64,000 bases of DNA from Roseicyclus sp. (GTDB lineage Bacteria; Pseudomonadota; Alphaproteobacteria; Rhodobacterales; Rhodobacteraceae), in the NCBI GenBank assembly GCA_018401055.1, contig JAGYLB010000110.1:1-64000 (forward strand), read 5' to 3'. The notes under the pieces were generated by a model, which worked only from the letters and a program-made list of their open reading frames with translations, had not been told where the DNA came from and did no database searches. The translations under genes were made by a program, and so were the position numbers. Positions 1 to 10,537 of the stretch are shown in pieces. Numbering within the stretch: the stretch's first letter is position 1; the number at the start of each line of letters is the position of its first letter.

Positions 1-53
1 AATACCGAGCCAATAGCGCCGCGTCGCCGGGGCAGGCGTGTGACTACCGACCG

Positions 54-105
54 TGGGGTCAGCGCAAGGATGCGAAGGTCTGGGGTCATTGGCACGTTGG
101 GGTCA
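54..105. repeat. Three direct copies of TGGGGTCA, possible IS21-type end
   Basis: TGGGGTCA occurs three times, at 54-61, 81-88 and 98-105, in the non-coding stretch just beyond the end of the solute-binding protein gene. Several spaced GGGGTCA-type repeats are a feature I associate with the ends of IS21-family elements, but no transposase is visible and the window starts only 53 bases further left. The rest of 1-154 holds nothing I recognise. The IS link is inference. Confidence 0.3.
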
Positions 106-154
106 GGGACAGGCGGTGTCGGGCCGGCGCAGGTGCGCACCGGCCCGTCCGGTG

Positions 155-1481
155 TCAGATGTCGGACAGAACGGCCTCGATGCCGATCAGCATTTCGGCG
201 TAAGGGTGTAGCCGCGCGTCGATCCGGCCATATGAACATCTCGAGCGCGTCGATCATCGCCGAGCGCACGTCTGGGCGTTCTGATAGCGATGGATCGTTG
301 GTCCCTCGCCTTCCAGCACGCGGTTCTGCGCCTCGATCTGGATGTCGCTGATCCCGCCTGCGGCCATCAGCATCTCGCGCGCGGCGGTGGAGGGCGGGGA
401 CAACCCTCTGGGCGTCGAGCCCAGCGCCATCACGCCTGCCTCCTCGTTCATCAGGCAATTCAAGATCTGCGCCGCGGCTTCCGGGTTTTGGGTATTGGCC
501 GAGATGGCGAAGCTCATCGGACGGGTTTGCGATGAGATCCGCTTGGTTTGCCCCGACCGGGCCAGGCATTGGTACTATGGCGGCGTAAGACAGCCTCGCC
601 GCCGGCCACCGGATCGAGTATCCGGATAGCAGGTCGTATCCCACTGGTAGGTGCCGCCAAGCCGTGGCCAGCGGTCCAGTTCGGGTTTTCCTCGGAGCGG
701 CACGTTGCCGTGGCCCCGGCGACGGCTTGTCGTCGGCGCGACGATGCCGGCTGTCACACGAGGAAACTACATGGGGAAACTTTTTTGGGGAATTCGAGTG
801 GCCGCTCCGTCAGCTCCTCGGCTTGGACCCCGGAGGATCGATCTTCCCGCGGTGCGGCCGCGCCCGGATCAACGCGACCGTTGCCGGTCATCTGGGTGCC
901 GTAAAGCAGCACGATCAGCGTTGCATCCAGATGCGATGCCTCGAAGGGGAAGTTGTCCTCGCCCAGCCGTTCGCGGAACACGGGGCCTGCGGCGACAAGC
1001 TCCTCCCATGTCGTCGGCAGCGGCAGGCCCGCGCGCTCCCATGCGGTGGTGTTGAAGGCAAAGAGCCGCGCCGTGGTCGAGACCGGCAGCCCGTTGAGGC
1101 GCCCGTTCATCGTGCCGGACTCCAGCTGTTCCGCGCTCCAGTTCGTCAAGTCGATGATATGCGAAAATTCGTTGAGATCGGCAAAGCGCGACCCGTCGGC
1201 CGAAAAGATCGGCAGCCAGGGCCAGTTGACCTGCATGATGTCGGGCTCGGTCCTTCCCGCGATCTGGGTCGCCAGACGCTCGAAATGGCCCGAAAAGCCG
1301 GTGAATTCCGGCGAGATGGTATGTCCATGACGTTCGCCGCAGATCTGAAGCGCGGCCTGGGTGGCTCGTCGTGACGGCTGTCGCCGCCCCACCAGCTCAT
1401 CCGCAAGTCTTCGGCCTGCGCCATACCGCAGAGCGCCGATGTGGACAGGGCCAGGGCCAGGGGTTTCATCAGTCGTGTCAT
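155..1481 (-). pseudogene. Sugar ABC transporter substrate-binding protein, several frameshifts
   Basis: This is the periplasmic binding protein of the carbohydrate ABC importer encoded upstream. The N-terminus (start 1481) is a typical signal peptide ending in AQAED. Solute-binding family 1 sequence follows (FTGFSGH, PDIMQVNWPWLP, LPTTWEELVAAG). The C-terminal piece includes NPEAAAQILNCLMNEEAG, and the last codons (YAEMLIGIEAVLSDI) stop at 155. At least four frame changes, near 1380, 850, 520 and 250, break the reading frame, making it the most damaged gene of its operon. It ends the minus-strand set alpha-galacturonidase, two permeases, ATPase, binding protein, so oligogalacturonide is the likely ligand (inference). 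Decay, possibly linked to the repeats at 54-105, or sequencing error could explain the breaks. Confidence 0.75.
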
Positions 1482-1499
1482 CGCGTCCTCCCTTGATGA

Positions 1500-2625
1500 T
1501 CAGTCTTGCGTGGCGAGCGAGATGTTGGCCTCGCTCGTGGTATCGAACAGGTGCATGCGATGGCCGTTGGGCCTCAGGCCGATGCGCTCACCGTGCGTGG
1601 GCCGGGCCGTCAGGACCTCGGTCGGCGTCACCGCGACCAGCGTTTCGTCGCCGATCCGCACATGCAGGTTGACCTCGTGCCCCATGAACTCGACCGTCAC
1701 GATTTCGCCGGTCAGCGCACCGGGCGTACCCGGCGGGCAGGTCGCAAGATGCTGGGGCCGGATGCCCATGATCACCGGCCCGTCGCCTGCATTCAGCCGA
1801 TGCGCCAGCCCCTCAGCCATTGTGACGGTCTGGCCATCGACCGTCAGGGCGGGCAGCCCGCCCGGCCGGGTCAGCACGGCGCGCACCAGGTTCATCTCGG
1901 GCATGCCGATGAAACCCGCGACGAAGGCGTTGGCGGGGCGTTCGTACAGCGTCGTGGGATCGGCCACCTGCATGATGCGCCCGTCCTTCATGACGCAGAT
2001 GCGGTCGCCCATGGTCATCGCCTCGACCTGGTCATGGGTGACGTAGACGACCGTGGTGGCTGCCCTCGTCCTTCAGGCGCTTGTGCAGGTCGGTGATGCG
2101 GACCCGCATCGCCGCGCGAAGCTTGGCGTCGAGGTTCGACAGCGGTTCGTCGAACAAGAAGACCTCGGGGCTCTTGATGAGCGCCCGGCCGACGGCGACG
2201 CGCTGCGCCTGCCCGCCCGAGAGCTGCTTGGGCAAACGATCCAGCAATTCCTCGATCTCGAGCAGGCCCGAGACGCGGGCGGTCGCAGCCTCGATCTGGG
2301 CCTTGGGCTCTCGCCGCAGCCTGAGGCCGAAGGACAGGTTCTTGGTCACCTTCATGTGCGGGTAAAGCGCGTAGTTCTGGAACACCATGGCGATGCCGCG
2401 CCTGCCGGGCACCAGTTCGTTGACCACGCGGTCGCCGATCACGATCTCGCCGCCTGTGATGCTTTCCAGGCCCGCGATCATGCGCAGCGTGGTGGATTTG
2501 GCACAGCCTGAGGGGCCCACCAGCACCATGAATTCGCCCTCGGCCACATGCAGGTCGATGCCGTGCACCGCCTTGAAGCCGCCGCCATAGACCTTTTCCA
2601 CGGATTTGAGTTGAAGCTCGGCCAT
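1500..2625 (-). CDS. Sugar ABC transporter ATP-binding protein (UgpC/MsmK type), one frameshift
   Basis: ATPase of the carbohydrate importer, about 375 residues once the frame change near 2050 is bridged. The first part carries the nucleotide-binding domain: Walker A read as GPSGCAKST, signature [15 protein letters not shown], Walker [13 protein letters not shown]. The second part ([18 protein letters not shown] onward) has the D/H-loop end and a C-terminal TOBE/MOP-type regulatory domain typical of the MalK/UgpC group, which serves CUT1 sugar importers. The start ATG at 2625 overlaps the upstream permease stop (ATGA), so translation is probably coupled. Oddity: the second glycine of Walker A (GxGK) reads alanine. 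Confidence 0.85.
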
Positions 2626-3536
2626 CAGCCTTTCACACCCCCCGTGGAGATGCCCTTGATGAAGTATTTCTGGGCAAGGAAGAACACGACCAGCGAGGGC
2701 AACAGCGCCAGCACGGTCATGGCGAGGATCTCGTTCCAGTTGAACGCCTCGGTCGTGTCGATGGCCAGCCGCAGCGCAAGGCTGACGGGATAGTTCTCGA
2801 TCGACGAGATGTAGATCAGCGGGCCGAGGAAATCGTTCATCGTCCACATGAACTGGAACAGGCAGACCGAGATCAGCGCGGGCGCCAGCATCGGCACGAC
2901 GACATAGATCAGCACCTGAAAAGTGTTGGCGCCGTCGACCCGCGCGGCTTCCTCCACGTCGCGGGGGATCGACCGCATGAACTGGATCAGCATGAAGACG
3001 AAGAACGCCTCCCACGCCAGAAACTGCGGCACGAAGAGCGGCAGGTAGGTGTCGAGCCAGCCCAGTTCCCGGAACAGCAGGTATTGCGGGATGCGCGTGA
3101 CCACGTCGGGCAGCAGCAGCGTGGCGATCAGGATGGCGAACAACACCTTCTTGCCGGGAAAGTCGAAGCGCGCGAAGCCGTAGGCCACCAGCGTGGATGA
3201 AATCGCCGTGCCGATCACCTTGGGGATCACGATGCACATGGAATTCCAGAAGAACCGACCAAACGTATAGGGGGTCGAGGTTTCCCAGCCGTCGATGTAG
3301 CCCTGAACCGTCGGGTTCGACGGCCAGAACCACGCGCTGGAAAACATCTCCTGATTGGTCTTGAAGGACGCGCCGATCAGCCAGATCAGCGGGTAGAGCA
3401 TGACCAGCCCCACGACGCACAGGATGGTATAGCGCAAGCCCGCGCCGATCTTTTCGCGGCGACGGCGGCGGCGTTCGAAATCGGACAGGCGGCTTGCCTC
3501 GGACCGGTTGACGGCGGCGGGATGTACGAGGGTCAT
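2625..3536 (-). CDS. Carbohydrate ABC transporter permease (MalG/UgpE type)
   Basis: Inner-membrane subunit of 303 residues with about six hydrophobic segments, the usual size for CUT1 family MalG-like permeases. The EAA loop that docks the ATPase is visible as [17 protein letters not shown] followed by VVPMLAPAL. The frame is intact. It lies 3 bp after the first permease and overlaps the ATPase start by ATGA, so the two permeases and the ATPase form one transport unit. The substrate is inferred from the neighbouring alpha-galacturonidase to be galacturonate-containing oligosaccharides. Confidence 0.92.
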   Translation of the reverse strand: MTLVHPAAVNRSEASRLSDFERRRRRREKIGAGLRYTILCVVGLVMLYPLIWLIGASFKTNQEMFSSAWFWPSNPTVQGYIDGWETSTPYTFGRFFWNSMCIVIPKVIGTAISSTLVAYGFARFDFPGKKVLFAILIATLLLPDVVTRIPQYLLFRELGWLDTYLPLFVPQFLAWEAFFVFMLIQFMRSIPRDVEEAARVDGANTFQVLIYVVVPMLAPALISVCLFQFMWTMNDFLGPLIYISSIENYPVSLALRLAIDTTEAFNWNEILAMTVLALLPSLVVFFLAQKYFIKGISTGGVKG

Positions 3537-3539
3537 CGC

Positions 3540-4424
3540 TCAATCCCTCCTGTCGCCGGCGTAGTAGACCCATTTCTTCGACGACCAGAAGGCGATCAGG
3601 GTCAGCACCATGATGATCAGGAACAACACCCAGGCGATGGCCGAGGCATAGCCCATGTCGAAGCTGCGAAAGGCCTTGTCGTAGATGTAGAGGGGAAGCA
3701 GGTAGGTGGATCTGAGCGGCCCGCCCTGGGTGATGATGAAGGGGCCGTTGAATTCCTGAAACGCCTGCACCGTCTGCATGATGAGGTTGAAGAAGATCAC
3801 CGGCGTCAGCAGCGGCAATGTGATGTGGCGAAAGATCTGCCACTTGCCCGCCCCGTCGATCGAAGCCGCCTCGTACAGCGAATTGTCGATGGCCTGAAGT
3901 GCCGCGAGAAAGATCACCATGGCCGACCCGAACTGCCAGCAGCGCAAGAGCGTGATGGTGAAAAGCGCGTTGTCGGGATCGCCGAACCAGTTCACGGCCT
4001 CGCCGCCCAGCGCGATGATGACCATGTTCACAAGGCCGGTATCGGCGAAGGTGTAGCGCCACAGCACCGCGATGGCGACCGACCCGCCCAGGATCGAGGG
4101 CACGTAGAAGGCTGTGCGGAACAGGTTGATCGCCCTGAGCCGGTAATTGAGGATCACCGCGATGAAGAGCGCAAAGGCAAGCTTCAGCGGCACCGTCATA
4201 GCAACATAAAGCAGCGTGACCGACAGCGAGCGTTCGAAGATGCGGTCACGGGTCAGCAGGCGCTCGTAATTTTCCAGACCCACCCAGTTGGGCCGATCCA
4301 GAAGATTGTAGTCGGTGAAGCTGAGGTAGAGCGAGGCACCGAAGGGAAAGGCGGTGAACAGCACCAAGCCAAGGATGTAGGGCATGACATAGGCAAGCCC
4401 GGTGTATCGGCTGGTCCCGCCCAT
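3540..4424 (-). CDS. Carbohydrate ABC transporter permease (MalF/UgpA type)
   Basis: Membrane subunit of about 294 residues beginning [19 protein letters not shown]. The EAA motif is seen in [19 protein letters not shown] followed by LPLLTP. A longer in-frame extension exists upstream, but those codons are the displaced end of the GH4 gene. The ATG at 4424 overlaps the expected GH4 stop (TGATG), which supports this start. It pairs with the second permease 3 bp downstream to form the channel of a CUT1-type sugar importer. Confidence 0.9.
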   Translation of the reverse strand: MGGTSRYTGLAYVMPYILGLVLFTAFPFGASLYLSFTDYNLLDRPNWVGLENYERLLTRDRIFERSLSVTLLYVAMTVPLKLAFALFIAVILNYRLRAINLFRTAFYVPSILGGSVAIAVLWRYTFADTGLVNMVIIALGGEAVNWFGDPDNALFTITLLRCWQFGSAMVIFLAALQAIDNSLYEAASIDGAGKWQIFRHITLPLLTPVIFFNLIMQTVQAFQEFNGPFIITQGGPLRSTYLLPLYIYDKAFRSFDMGYASAIAWVLFLIIMVLTLIAFWSSKKWVYYAGDRRD

Positions 4425-5825
4425 CACGCGGCCTCCGCCACAAGCTGCGTCCGGCAGCCAGCGCGCGGTGGCCTGCAGCATCTCGGCGAACATCGCGCGC
4501 GCCTGTGCCTCGGGCAGCGGACGGACCAGCGGGTCGCTGGCGAAGAGCGGAAAGAGCGCGCCGTGATCGCCTCGCAATCAGCGCATCGACCAGCGCCTTT
4601 GCCGGGCCGCGTGGTCGGCGACGATGGCGGCCAGCGGGCCGGGAATGGCGCCCGCAGGGATTGCCTCGATGCCGTGCTGCGTGAAGCGGGCGTTGGTTTC
4701 GACCACCGTGCCGTCCGGCAGGCCCGTGATCTGGCCACGATTGGGCAGGTTCACGTTCGAGACATGGGGCGCGGCCCCCATCAGCGCCGCGAATTGGTCC
4801 AGCATCGCCTCGTCCGAGCGTTTCGCCGCGGGGATGATCCGGCCGTCGATCATCGCCTCGGCCCGCGCCATTCGCGCGGCTCTGTCGCGCAGCCGGTAGT
4901 CCACCGGGGTCAGGGCAAAGCCCCAACCATCGGCATGGTCGAGATACTCCTGCGCGGGCAGGAATTCCGCGAGGTGACGGTCGCCCGCGGCCGGGGCAAG
5001 GCCGAACCGGCGATGGAGGTCGAACTTGACCCGCGAGCGGGACGAGAAATAGCGCGCGTGTTCATCGTCGCTGTCCGGAATCGCCTCGTGCCAGCCGCGA
5101 TCGGCATGCGCGCGGGCAAACTCCGCCCAGTGGGCCATCATGTCCCGCCCGTCCAGCCGGATGCCGGTGGCAAAGGTGAAATGGTTGATGCCCACCACGT
5201 CGACCTCGACATCGCGGAATCCATGCGCCTCGGCACCTGCCTGCCGATTGGCGATCCACGCGACCTGGCGGCGCAGCTTGGTCACCTCGTGGCACTCGCC
5301 CCAGGCGCGGATGCCGAGATGGGCGCGGTGCAGCGCGTCGGTCAGAACGCTCATCGGGTTGGTGAGGTTGCACACGAAGGCGTCGGGCGCATGGCTGCGG
5401 ATCGCGCGCCCGATCTGGAGCATCATGGGCACGGCCCGCAGCGCCCGCACGAATCCGCCGGGCCCAACCGTGTCACCCACCGCCTGCGGTATCCCGTAGC
5501 GCGCCGGAATGCCGATATCGGCGGCCATGTCGTTGAGGCTGCCGGGCAGGATCGACACGACGACCAGATCGGCGCCATCCAGCGCTTCCCCCAGATCGCG
5601 CACCGCACGCCAGGTGGCGGGGCGGCCCACGGCAACCTCGGCAAAGCGTGCCCCCAACCGGGCGTTGCGCTCGGCTGCCGCATGGTCGGGATCGTAGAGC
5701 CGCACCTCGGCCGCCAACCGGGTATCGGCGGCAAGGTCGGCCATCAGCACCGGCGCCCAGTTGAGCGAGCCGCCGCCGATATAGGCGATCCTGACGGGAA
5801 TTGGGTGATGTTCGTTTTGCGTCAT
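4424..5825 (-). CDS. GH4 family alpha-galacturonidase, frameshifted near the C-terminus
   Basis: NAD- and metal-dependent glycoside hydrolase of family 4, about 465 residues. The N-terminus has the Rossmann motif IAYIGGGSLNWAP, followed by LVVVSILPGSLNDM, CNLTNPMSVLTDALHRA and the active-site motif CHEV (in WGECHEVTKLRRQ). Within GH4 the CHEV signature is known for alpha-galacturonidases of the LplD type, in contrast to CHSV, CHGx or CNVP subgroups. It should release galacturonate from oligogalacturonides in the cytoplasm. Two frame changes, near 4578 and 4440, displace the last 50 residues; the natural stop (LVAEAA then TGA) overlaps the permease start. It is the first gene of the minus-strand ABC operon, divergent from an AraC regulator. 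Confidence 0.85.
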
Positions 5826-5900
5826 GTTTTCATCGCATTCGGCACCGATACCTGCGCCCGGCACCGCAGTGCCGCGTCGAATGCGGGCCTCCCTTCCCAG

Positions 5901-5921
5901 GTTTTCCGGGGTTTTTCCCGG
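5901..5921. promoter_or_regulatory. Tandem GTTTTCCGGG-type repeat between divergent genes
   Basis: Two adjacent copies, GTTTTCCGGG (5901-5910) and GTTTTTCCCGG (5911-5921), lie in the 165-bp gap between the alpha-galacturonidase operon and the divergent AraC gene. AraC-family regulators usually bind direct repeats about one or two helical turns apart, so this is a possible operator. The role is inference only. Confidence 0.3.
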
Positions 5922-5990
5922 TGTTCTTGGTCTGACGACAAGGCTATGCTTCGAGCACCCGGGTGAAAATGAACTGTAGCTAACAAAAAG

Positions 5991-6869
5991 ATGGATTTTT
6001 CCGAACATACCTTTGTCTCCATGCTGCCCACCCAGGCGCTCAGCCTGAAACTGGCGCGCCCTCCGATTGTCATGACCCACGGCCGCAGCTGGAAGATCGA
6101 CAAGGTCAACCCGGTGCATGACCTCGTGATCTGCCAGTCCGGCGGCGGGCGCTACCGGATCGGCGGCGAGGATATTGCCCTGTCGCCCGGCGAGGCGATG
6201 CTGATCCCCGCCTACACACGGTTTCGCGGGCATCATGCCGGGGATGCTACGACCTATACGGGGATCGCGCAGCATTTCTCGCTCGACCTGTTCGGCCGCG
6301 AGGATGTGTTGGCGCAGATGCGGCTCAGGCGGCACGTCCGGCTGTCGAACTGGGCGGTGCTGGAACCTTTGGTGGCGCATTACCGGGCCACGCCCGCCGG
6401 GGCGATGGCGACCCTGATGCAGCACCACCAGTTCATGGTGATCTTGCTGATGTATCTGGAAGATGCCTTTGAGGGCTGGCGCGAAGCCGCCCCCGACAGG
6501 CCGCAAAGCCAGGACCTTTTGTCGATGCAGATCATGTTCGTGGCCTCGCGGCTGGCCGCCGATCCGGTGGGCTCTGGCGTCGACGAGGCGATGCAATCGG
6601 TCAGCTTCAACCCCGATTATTTCCGCCGCGCGTTTCGGGACCGGATCGGCCTGACCCCGCAGAAATACCGCGAACTGAAGCGGATGGAATTTGCCGTCAG
6701 CCGGCTTGGTCAAGGCCATTCGGTCAAGCAGGTGGCGGCGGAATTGGGCTATTCGGACCCCTATTTCTTCAGCCGCATGTTCAAGCGCTTCATCGGATCG
6801 AGCCCGTCGAGCTACCGGCTGCGGCGTGGAGGCATGGACCCCGATACGCCGCTGCCGCCGCTCACATGA
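5991..6869 (+). CDS. AraC family transcriptional regulator
   Basis: Regulator of 292 residues. The first half is a cupin-like sensor domain (LSPGEAMLIPAYTRFRGHH). The last 100 residues contain the paired helix-turn-helix of the AraC/XylS family, with SFNPDYFRRAFRDRIGLTPQ then KQVAAELGYSDPYFFSRMFKR and a closing GSSPSSYR. It is transcribed away from the GH4/ABC operon, and its 3' end overlaps the end of uxaA by a few bases (convergent). It probably activates the alpha-galacturonidase/importer operon in response to a pectin-derived sugar; this role is inferred from position. Confidence 0.9.
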   Translation: MDFSEHTFVSMLPTQALSLKLARPPIVMTHGRSWKIDKVNPVHDLVICQSGGGRYRIGGEDIALSPGEAMLIPAYTRFRGHHAGDATTYTGIAQHFSLDLFGREDVLAQMRLRRHVRLSNWAVLEPLVAHYRATPAGAMATLMQHHQFMVILLMYLEDAFEGWREAAPDRPQSQDLLSMQIMFVASRLAADPVGSGVDEAMQSVSFNPDYFRRAFRDRIGLTPQKYRELKRMEFAVSRLGQGHSVKQVAAELGYSDPYFFSRMFKRFIGSSPSSYRLRRGGMDPDTPLPPLT

Positions 6870-8342
6870 CCGCACCAATCTGCCACGGCAGGATCTCGTG
6901 ATCGCCAAGCCCCAGCGCCTCGCTCAGCGTGGGCTTGCCCGAGGCGACAGCAAGGATTTCGGCCAAGATCTCGGCACCCTTGTCTTGCAGGCTGACGCCC
7001 GCGCTGACGACGTCGCCGCAATTGAGGTCCATATCTTGGGGCATGGCGGCAAAGAGACGGTCGTTCGTCGCCAGCTTGATCGTCGGCGCAGGTTTCGACC
7101 CAAATGCCGATCCGCGCCCGGTGGTGAAGACCACGATCTGCGCGCCCCCGCGATCTGGCCAGTGACGGAAACCGGATCGTAGCCGGGCGTGTCCATGAAG
7201 ATCAGACCGCGCGCAATCGCCTGTTCGCCGTAGCCCAGAACATCAACCAGCGGCGTGGCCCCGCCCTTGGCCGCCGCCCCAAGCGATTTCTCGAGGATCG
7301 TGGTCAGACCCCCCGCCTTGTTGCCGGGCGTCGGGTTGTTGTCCATCGAGCCGCCATGCATGGCGGTGTAGCCTTCCCACCAGTGAATGCGCTCCAAAAG
7401 CTTGTCGGCCACCTCGGGGCTGGCCGCGCGGCGAATGAGCAGTTGTTCCGCGCCGTAAATCTCGGGGGTTTCGGACAGGATGACCGCGCCGCCCTGGCCC
7501 ACCAGCAGATCGGCGGCGACACCCAGCGCGGGGTTGGCGGTGATGCCGGAATAGCCGTCGGAGCCGCCGCATTGCAGGGCGACCGTCAGGGCCGAGGCCG
7601 GGCAATCGCTGCGCGCGGTCGCGTTCACCTGTGGCAAAAGCGCCTCGACCCGCGTCCGGATCGCGGCGATGGTGGCGCGTGTGCCGCCGGTGTCTTGGAT
7701 GGTCAGGCCGTGGAACCGTTCCTGCCCGGTGCCGTCAAAGGCCGCTTTCATCCGGGCGACCTGCATCACCTCGCAGCCCAGCCCCACAAACACCGCCGCG
7801 CCGACATTGGGATGGGTAGCATAACCCCAGAGCACGCGTTGCAGGTTGTCCCATCCCGGCCCCTCGGCCGCCATGCCGCAGCCGGTGCCATGGGCCAGCG
7901 CAAAGATGCCGTCGATATTGGGATACTCAGTCAGGATGCCGCTCGCGCGGATTTCCTCGGCGGCTTGCCGGATCACCGTGGCGGAGCAGTTCACTGTGGC
8001 GCAAAGCGCGATGTAGTTGCGCGTTCCGATGCGCCCGTCGGGGCGGCGGTAGCCTTGAAAGGTTGCGGGCTTTGACACGGGAATGGCCGCGCGCGCGGCC
8101 TCAAGATCGACGCCGACGACATAGGCGCGGTCATGGTCCCCGATGGCGCAATTGTGACTGTGGACATGGGTGCCCGCGTCGATGGCGGCCGTCGCATAGC
8201 CGATGATCTGCCCGAATTTCCGGATCGGCGCACCCATTGCAATGGCATGGCGCGCCAGCTTGTGCCCGGCGGGGATGCTTCCCTGCCGCTCGATCAGGAT
8301 CACCACATCATCGGCCGGGTGCAGCAAGATCGGGTCGGGCAT
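6862..8342 (-). CDS. uxaA: Altronate dehydratase, one frameshift
   Basis: Converts D-altronate to 2-keto-3-deoxygluconate (KDG) in galacturonate catabolism. It is about 490 residues, as expected for the fused UxaA form. An N-terminal SAF domain (VHSHNCAIGDH) is followed by the large dehydratase domain with GYRRPDGRIGTRNYIA, ALAHGTGCGMA, LQCGGSDGYSGITANPALG and MDNNPTPGNKAGGLTTI. A frame change near 7150 separates the last 90 residues (VVFTTGRGSAFG onward, with DLNCGDVVSAG). It is the last gene of the uxaC-to-uxaA operon and converges on the AraC gene. Confidence 0.92.
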
Positions 8343-8360
8343 CGGGGTCGCTCCGGGGTG

Positions 8361-9816
8361 TCAGGTCTGGGTCAGGGATTGCACCATGGCACGCGCGCCA
8401 TGGGCGGACAGCCCGTCCAGCGCCGCGCTCAGCGCGCGTGACAGGCGCGGGTCGCGGGCGAGGTCGGGGGCGAAGACCTCGGTCATGGCAAGATAGGCGG
8501 CCACCCGCCCCTCGGCGCTGTCCGCTGAGGCCCATGCCTTGGCCAGACGCGGCGCCAGCGGATCGCGCACGTCGATCGCACCGCCTGCCTCGTCCATGCC
8601 GCCTGTGTAGCGCATCCATGCCGCCACCGCGAGCGCAAGGCCGGTGATCGGCCGGTTGGCGGCAAGCTGGTCGGCCAAAGTGCCCAGCAGGCGCTGCGGC
8701 AGTTTCTGACTGCCGTCCATGGCAATCTGCCATGTGCGGTGCCGGATGGCGGGGTTGGCGTAGCGCGCCAGCAGGGCGTCGCAATAGGCGGGCAGATCCT
8801 CGCCCTCGGGCTGCGGAACGGTCGGCAGGATCTCGTGGTGCCACAGGTGACGGCACAGGGCAGCAAAGGGCGGATCGGCGATGGTGGCTGCGATGGTCTC
8901 GTGACCCGCCAGATAGCCCAGATAGGCCAGCGCCGAATGGGTTCCGTTCAGACAGCGCAGCTTCATCGTCTCGAAGGGGGCGACGTCGCGCACCATCTGG
9001 ACGCCTGTGATTTCCCAGGCAGGGCGGGCGCCGCCGACGAAATCATCCTCGATCGCCCATTGGCGAAAGGGTTCGTGCACCACGCAAGCCGGGTCGTGCC
9101 AGCCCGTGGCTTCGGCCAGTGCAGCAACATCGGCGGGTGTCGTGGCGGGCGTGATGCGGTCGACCATGGTGGCGGGAAAGCGGACATGCTCGGCGATCCA
9201 ATCGGCAAGGCCAGCGTCCCGCGCCCGCGCCATGTCCAGCACCACGCCGCGCACCAACCGCCCGTTGTGCGGAAGGTTGTCGCAACTGAGCACGGTAACG
9301 GGCGCGATGCCAGCCGCCCGCCGCCGTGCCAGCGCCTCGACCAGAAAACCGGGGGCTGTAAGGGGGCCGATCCGGCGTCGCCAGATCGGCGGCAATGCCG
9401 GGATGATCCAGCCGCAGCCGCCCGGTGGCAGGTTCATGGCAATAGCCCTTTTCGGTCACGGTCAGCGAGACGATCCGCACCTCGGGCGCGGTCATGGCAT
9501 CAAGCACCGCCTGCGGGTCCTCGGGCGCGACCAGCACCCGCGCCACCGATCCGATCACGCGATGCTGCGGCCCCTCGGGCGCCAAAGTGACCGAGGTATA
9601 GGCGCAGGCTTGAGGTGCAAGCTGGTCGCGCACGGTCGCGCTGTTGAGCGACACCGCGCAGATGCCCCAATCGCCGCCCGCCTGCGCCATCGCCTCTTCG
9701 GTCCAGATCGCGTTGAAGGCGCGGAAGAAGGCACCGGGGCCAAGGTGGACGATGCCGACCCTTGGCGCGGGCGCTGGCCGCTTCAGGCGCGGTTCATCGG
9801 GCAAGCCAGCCTCCAT
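8361..9816 (-). CDS. uxaB: Tagaturonate/fructuronate reductase, mannitol dehydrogenase family, one frameshift
   Basis: NAD-dependent long-chain dehydrogenase of about 485 residues. The N-terminal Rossmann part reads [15 protein letters not shown], and the catalytic region has [12 protein letters not shown] and [16 protein letters not shown], typical of the mannitol dehydrogenase/UxuB/UxaB superfamily. By sequence alone it could be a fructuronate reductase (UxuB-like), but its position between altronate dehydratase and kduD favours reduction of tagaturonate to altronate. A frame change near 9360 joins LATPDRP to [15 protein letters not shown]. The ATG at 9816 overlaps the end of kduD by 23 bp. 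Confidence 0.85.
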
Positions 9817-10537
9817 CGACGTTGATGACCGTTCCCGTCACATAGCGCGCGGCAGGCGAACACAGGAAGGCGGTGGTGCCCCCGATATCCTCGGGCGCGC
9901 CCCAGCGGCCCATCGGGATGCGGTCGAGAATGGCGCGGGTGCGGTCGGGATCCGCCCGCAAGGCTGCGGTGTTGTTCGTCTCGATATAGCCCGGCGCGAC
10001 AGCGTTCACGGTGATGCCATGGGCCGCCCATTCATTGGCGAGGATCTTGGTCACACCCGCGACCCCATGTTTGGCGGCCGTGTAGGAGGCCACCCGGATG
10101 CCACCCTGAAACGACAAAAGCGAGGCGATATTCACGATGGCCGCCGGTATGTTGCCGCCAGCCAAGGCGGCCCGCGCGAAAGCCTGCGCGGTGAAGAACA
10201 GCGCCTTGAGGTTCACATCCATCACCGCGTCCCAATCGTCCTCGGTCAGCTCCAGACTGTCGGCGCGGCGGATGATCCCGGCGTTGTTCACCAAAATCGA
10301 ATAGCCCTGCCCGTCGAAGATGCCGCCCGCCGCCATCGGATCAGACAGGTCGAGGGCCAGCACCTCGGCCACCCCGCCCGCACCCTTGATCGCGGCGACC
10401 GTCTCATCCGCCGGTGTGCGGCCCGCACAGGTTACGCGCGCACCCTGCGCGGCCAGCGCCAGCGCGATGGCCTGTCCGATCCCGGTGTTCGCGCCGGTCA
10501 CCAGCGCGCGGCGGCCCTCAAGGGAAAACAGGCTCAC
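9794..10537 (-). CDS. kduD: 2-deoxy-D-gluconate 3-dehydrogenase (KduD), SDR family
   Basis: Short-chain dehydrogenase of 247 residues that interconverts 2,5-diketo-3-deoxygluconate and KDG in the unsaturated-uronate branch. The cofactor motif is TGANTGIGQA, NNAG is present (LVNNAGIIRRA), and the catalytic Ser and YxxxK are in IVNIASLLSFQGG and YTAAKHG. It ends with the usual [10 protein letters not shown]. It overlaps kduI by ATGA and uxaB by 23 bp. The pairing with KduI makes the specific assignment strong. Confidence 0.93.
   Translation of the reverse strand: MSLFSLEGRRALVTGANTGIGQAIALALAAQGARVTCAGRTPADETVAAIKGAGGVAEVLALDLSDPMAAGGIFDGQGYSILVNNAGIIRRADSLELTEDDWDAVMDVNLKALFFTAQAFARAALAGGNIPAAIVNIASLLSFQGGIRVASYTAAKHGVAGVTKILANEWAAHGITVNAVAPGYIETNNTAALRADPDRTRAILDRIPMGRWGAPEDIGGTTAFLCSPAARYVTGTVINVDGGWLAR

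Noticed and set aside
5927..5950. TTGGTC/TATGCT as a sigma-70 promoter for the AraC gene
   Set aside because: The spacing is only 12 bases, too short for a normal promoter.
3522..5966. Long plus-strand open frame (over 800 codons) opposite the permease and GH4 genes
   Set aside because: It is antisense to well-recognised genes, is rich in Arg/His/Gly/Gln without motif, and exists because of GC-rich codon bias.
8290..8310. Crp/Fnr-like string (GATCAGGATCAC) in uxaA
   Set aside because: It is inside coding sequence, lacks the left half-site and is not upstream of a gene; taken as chance.
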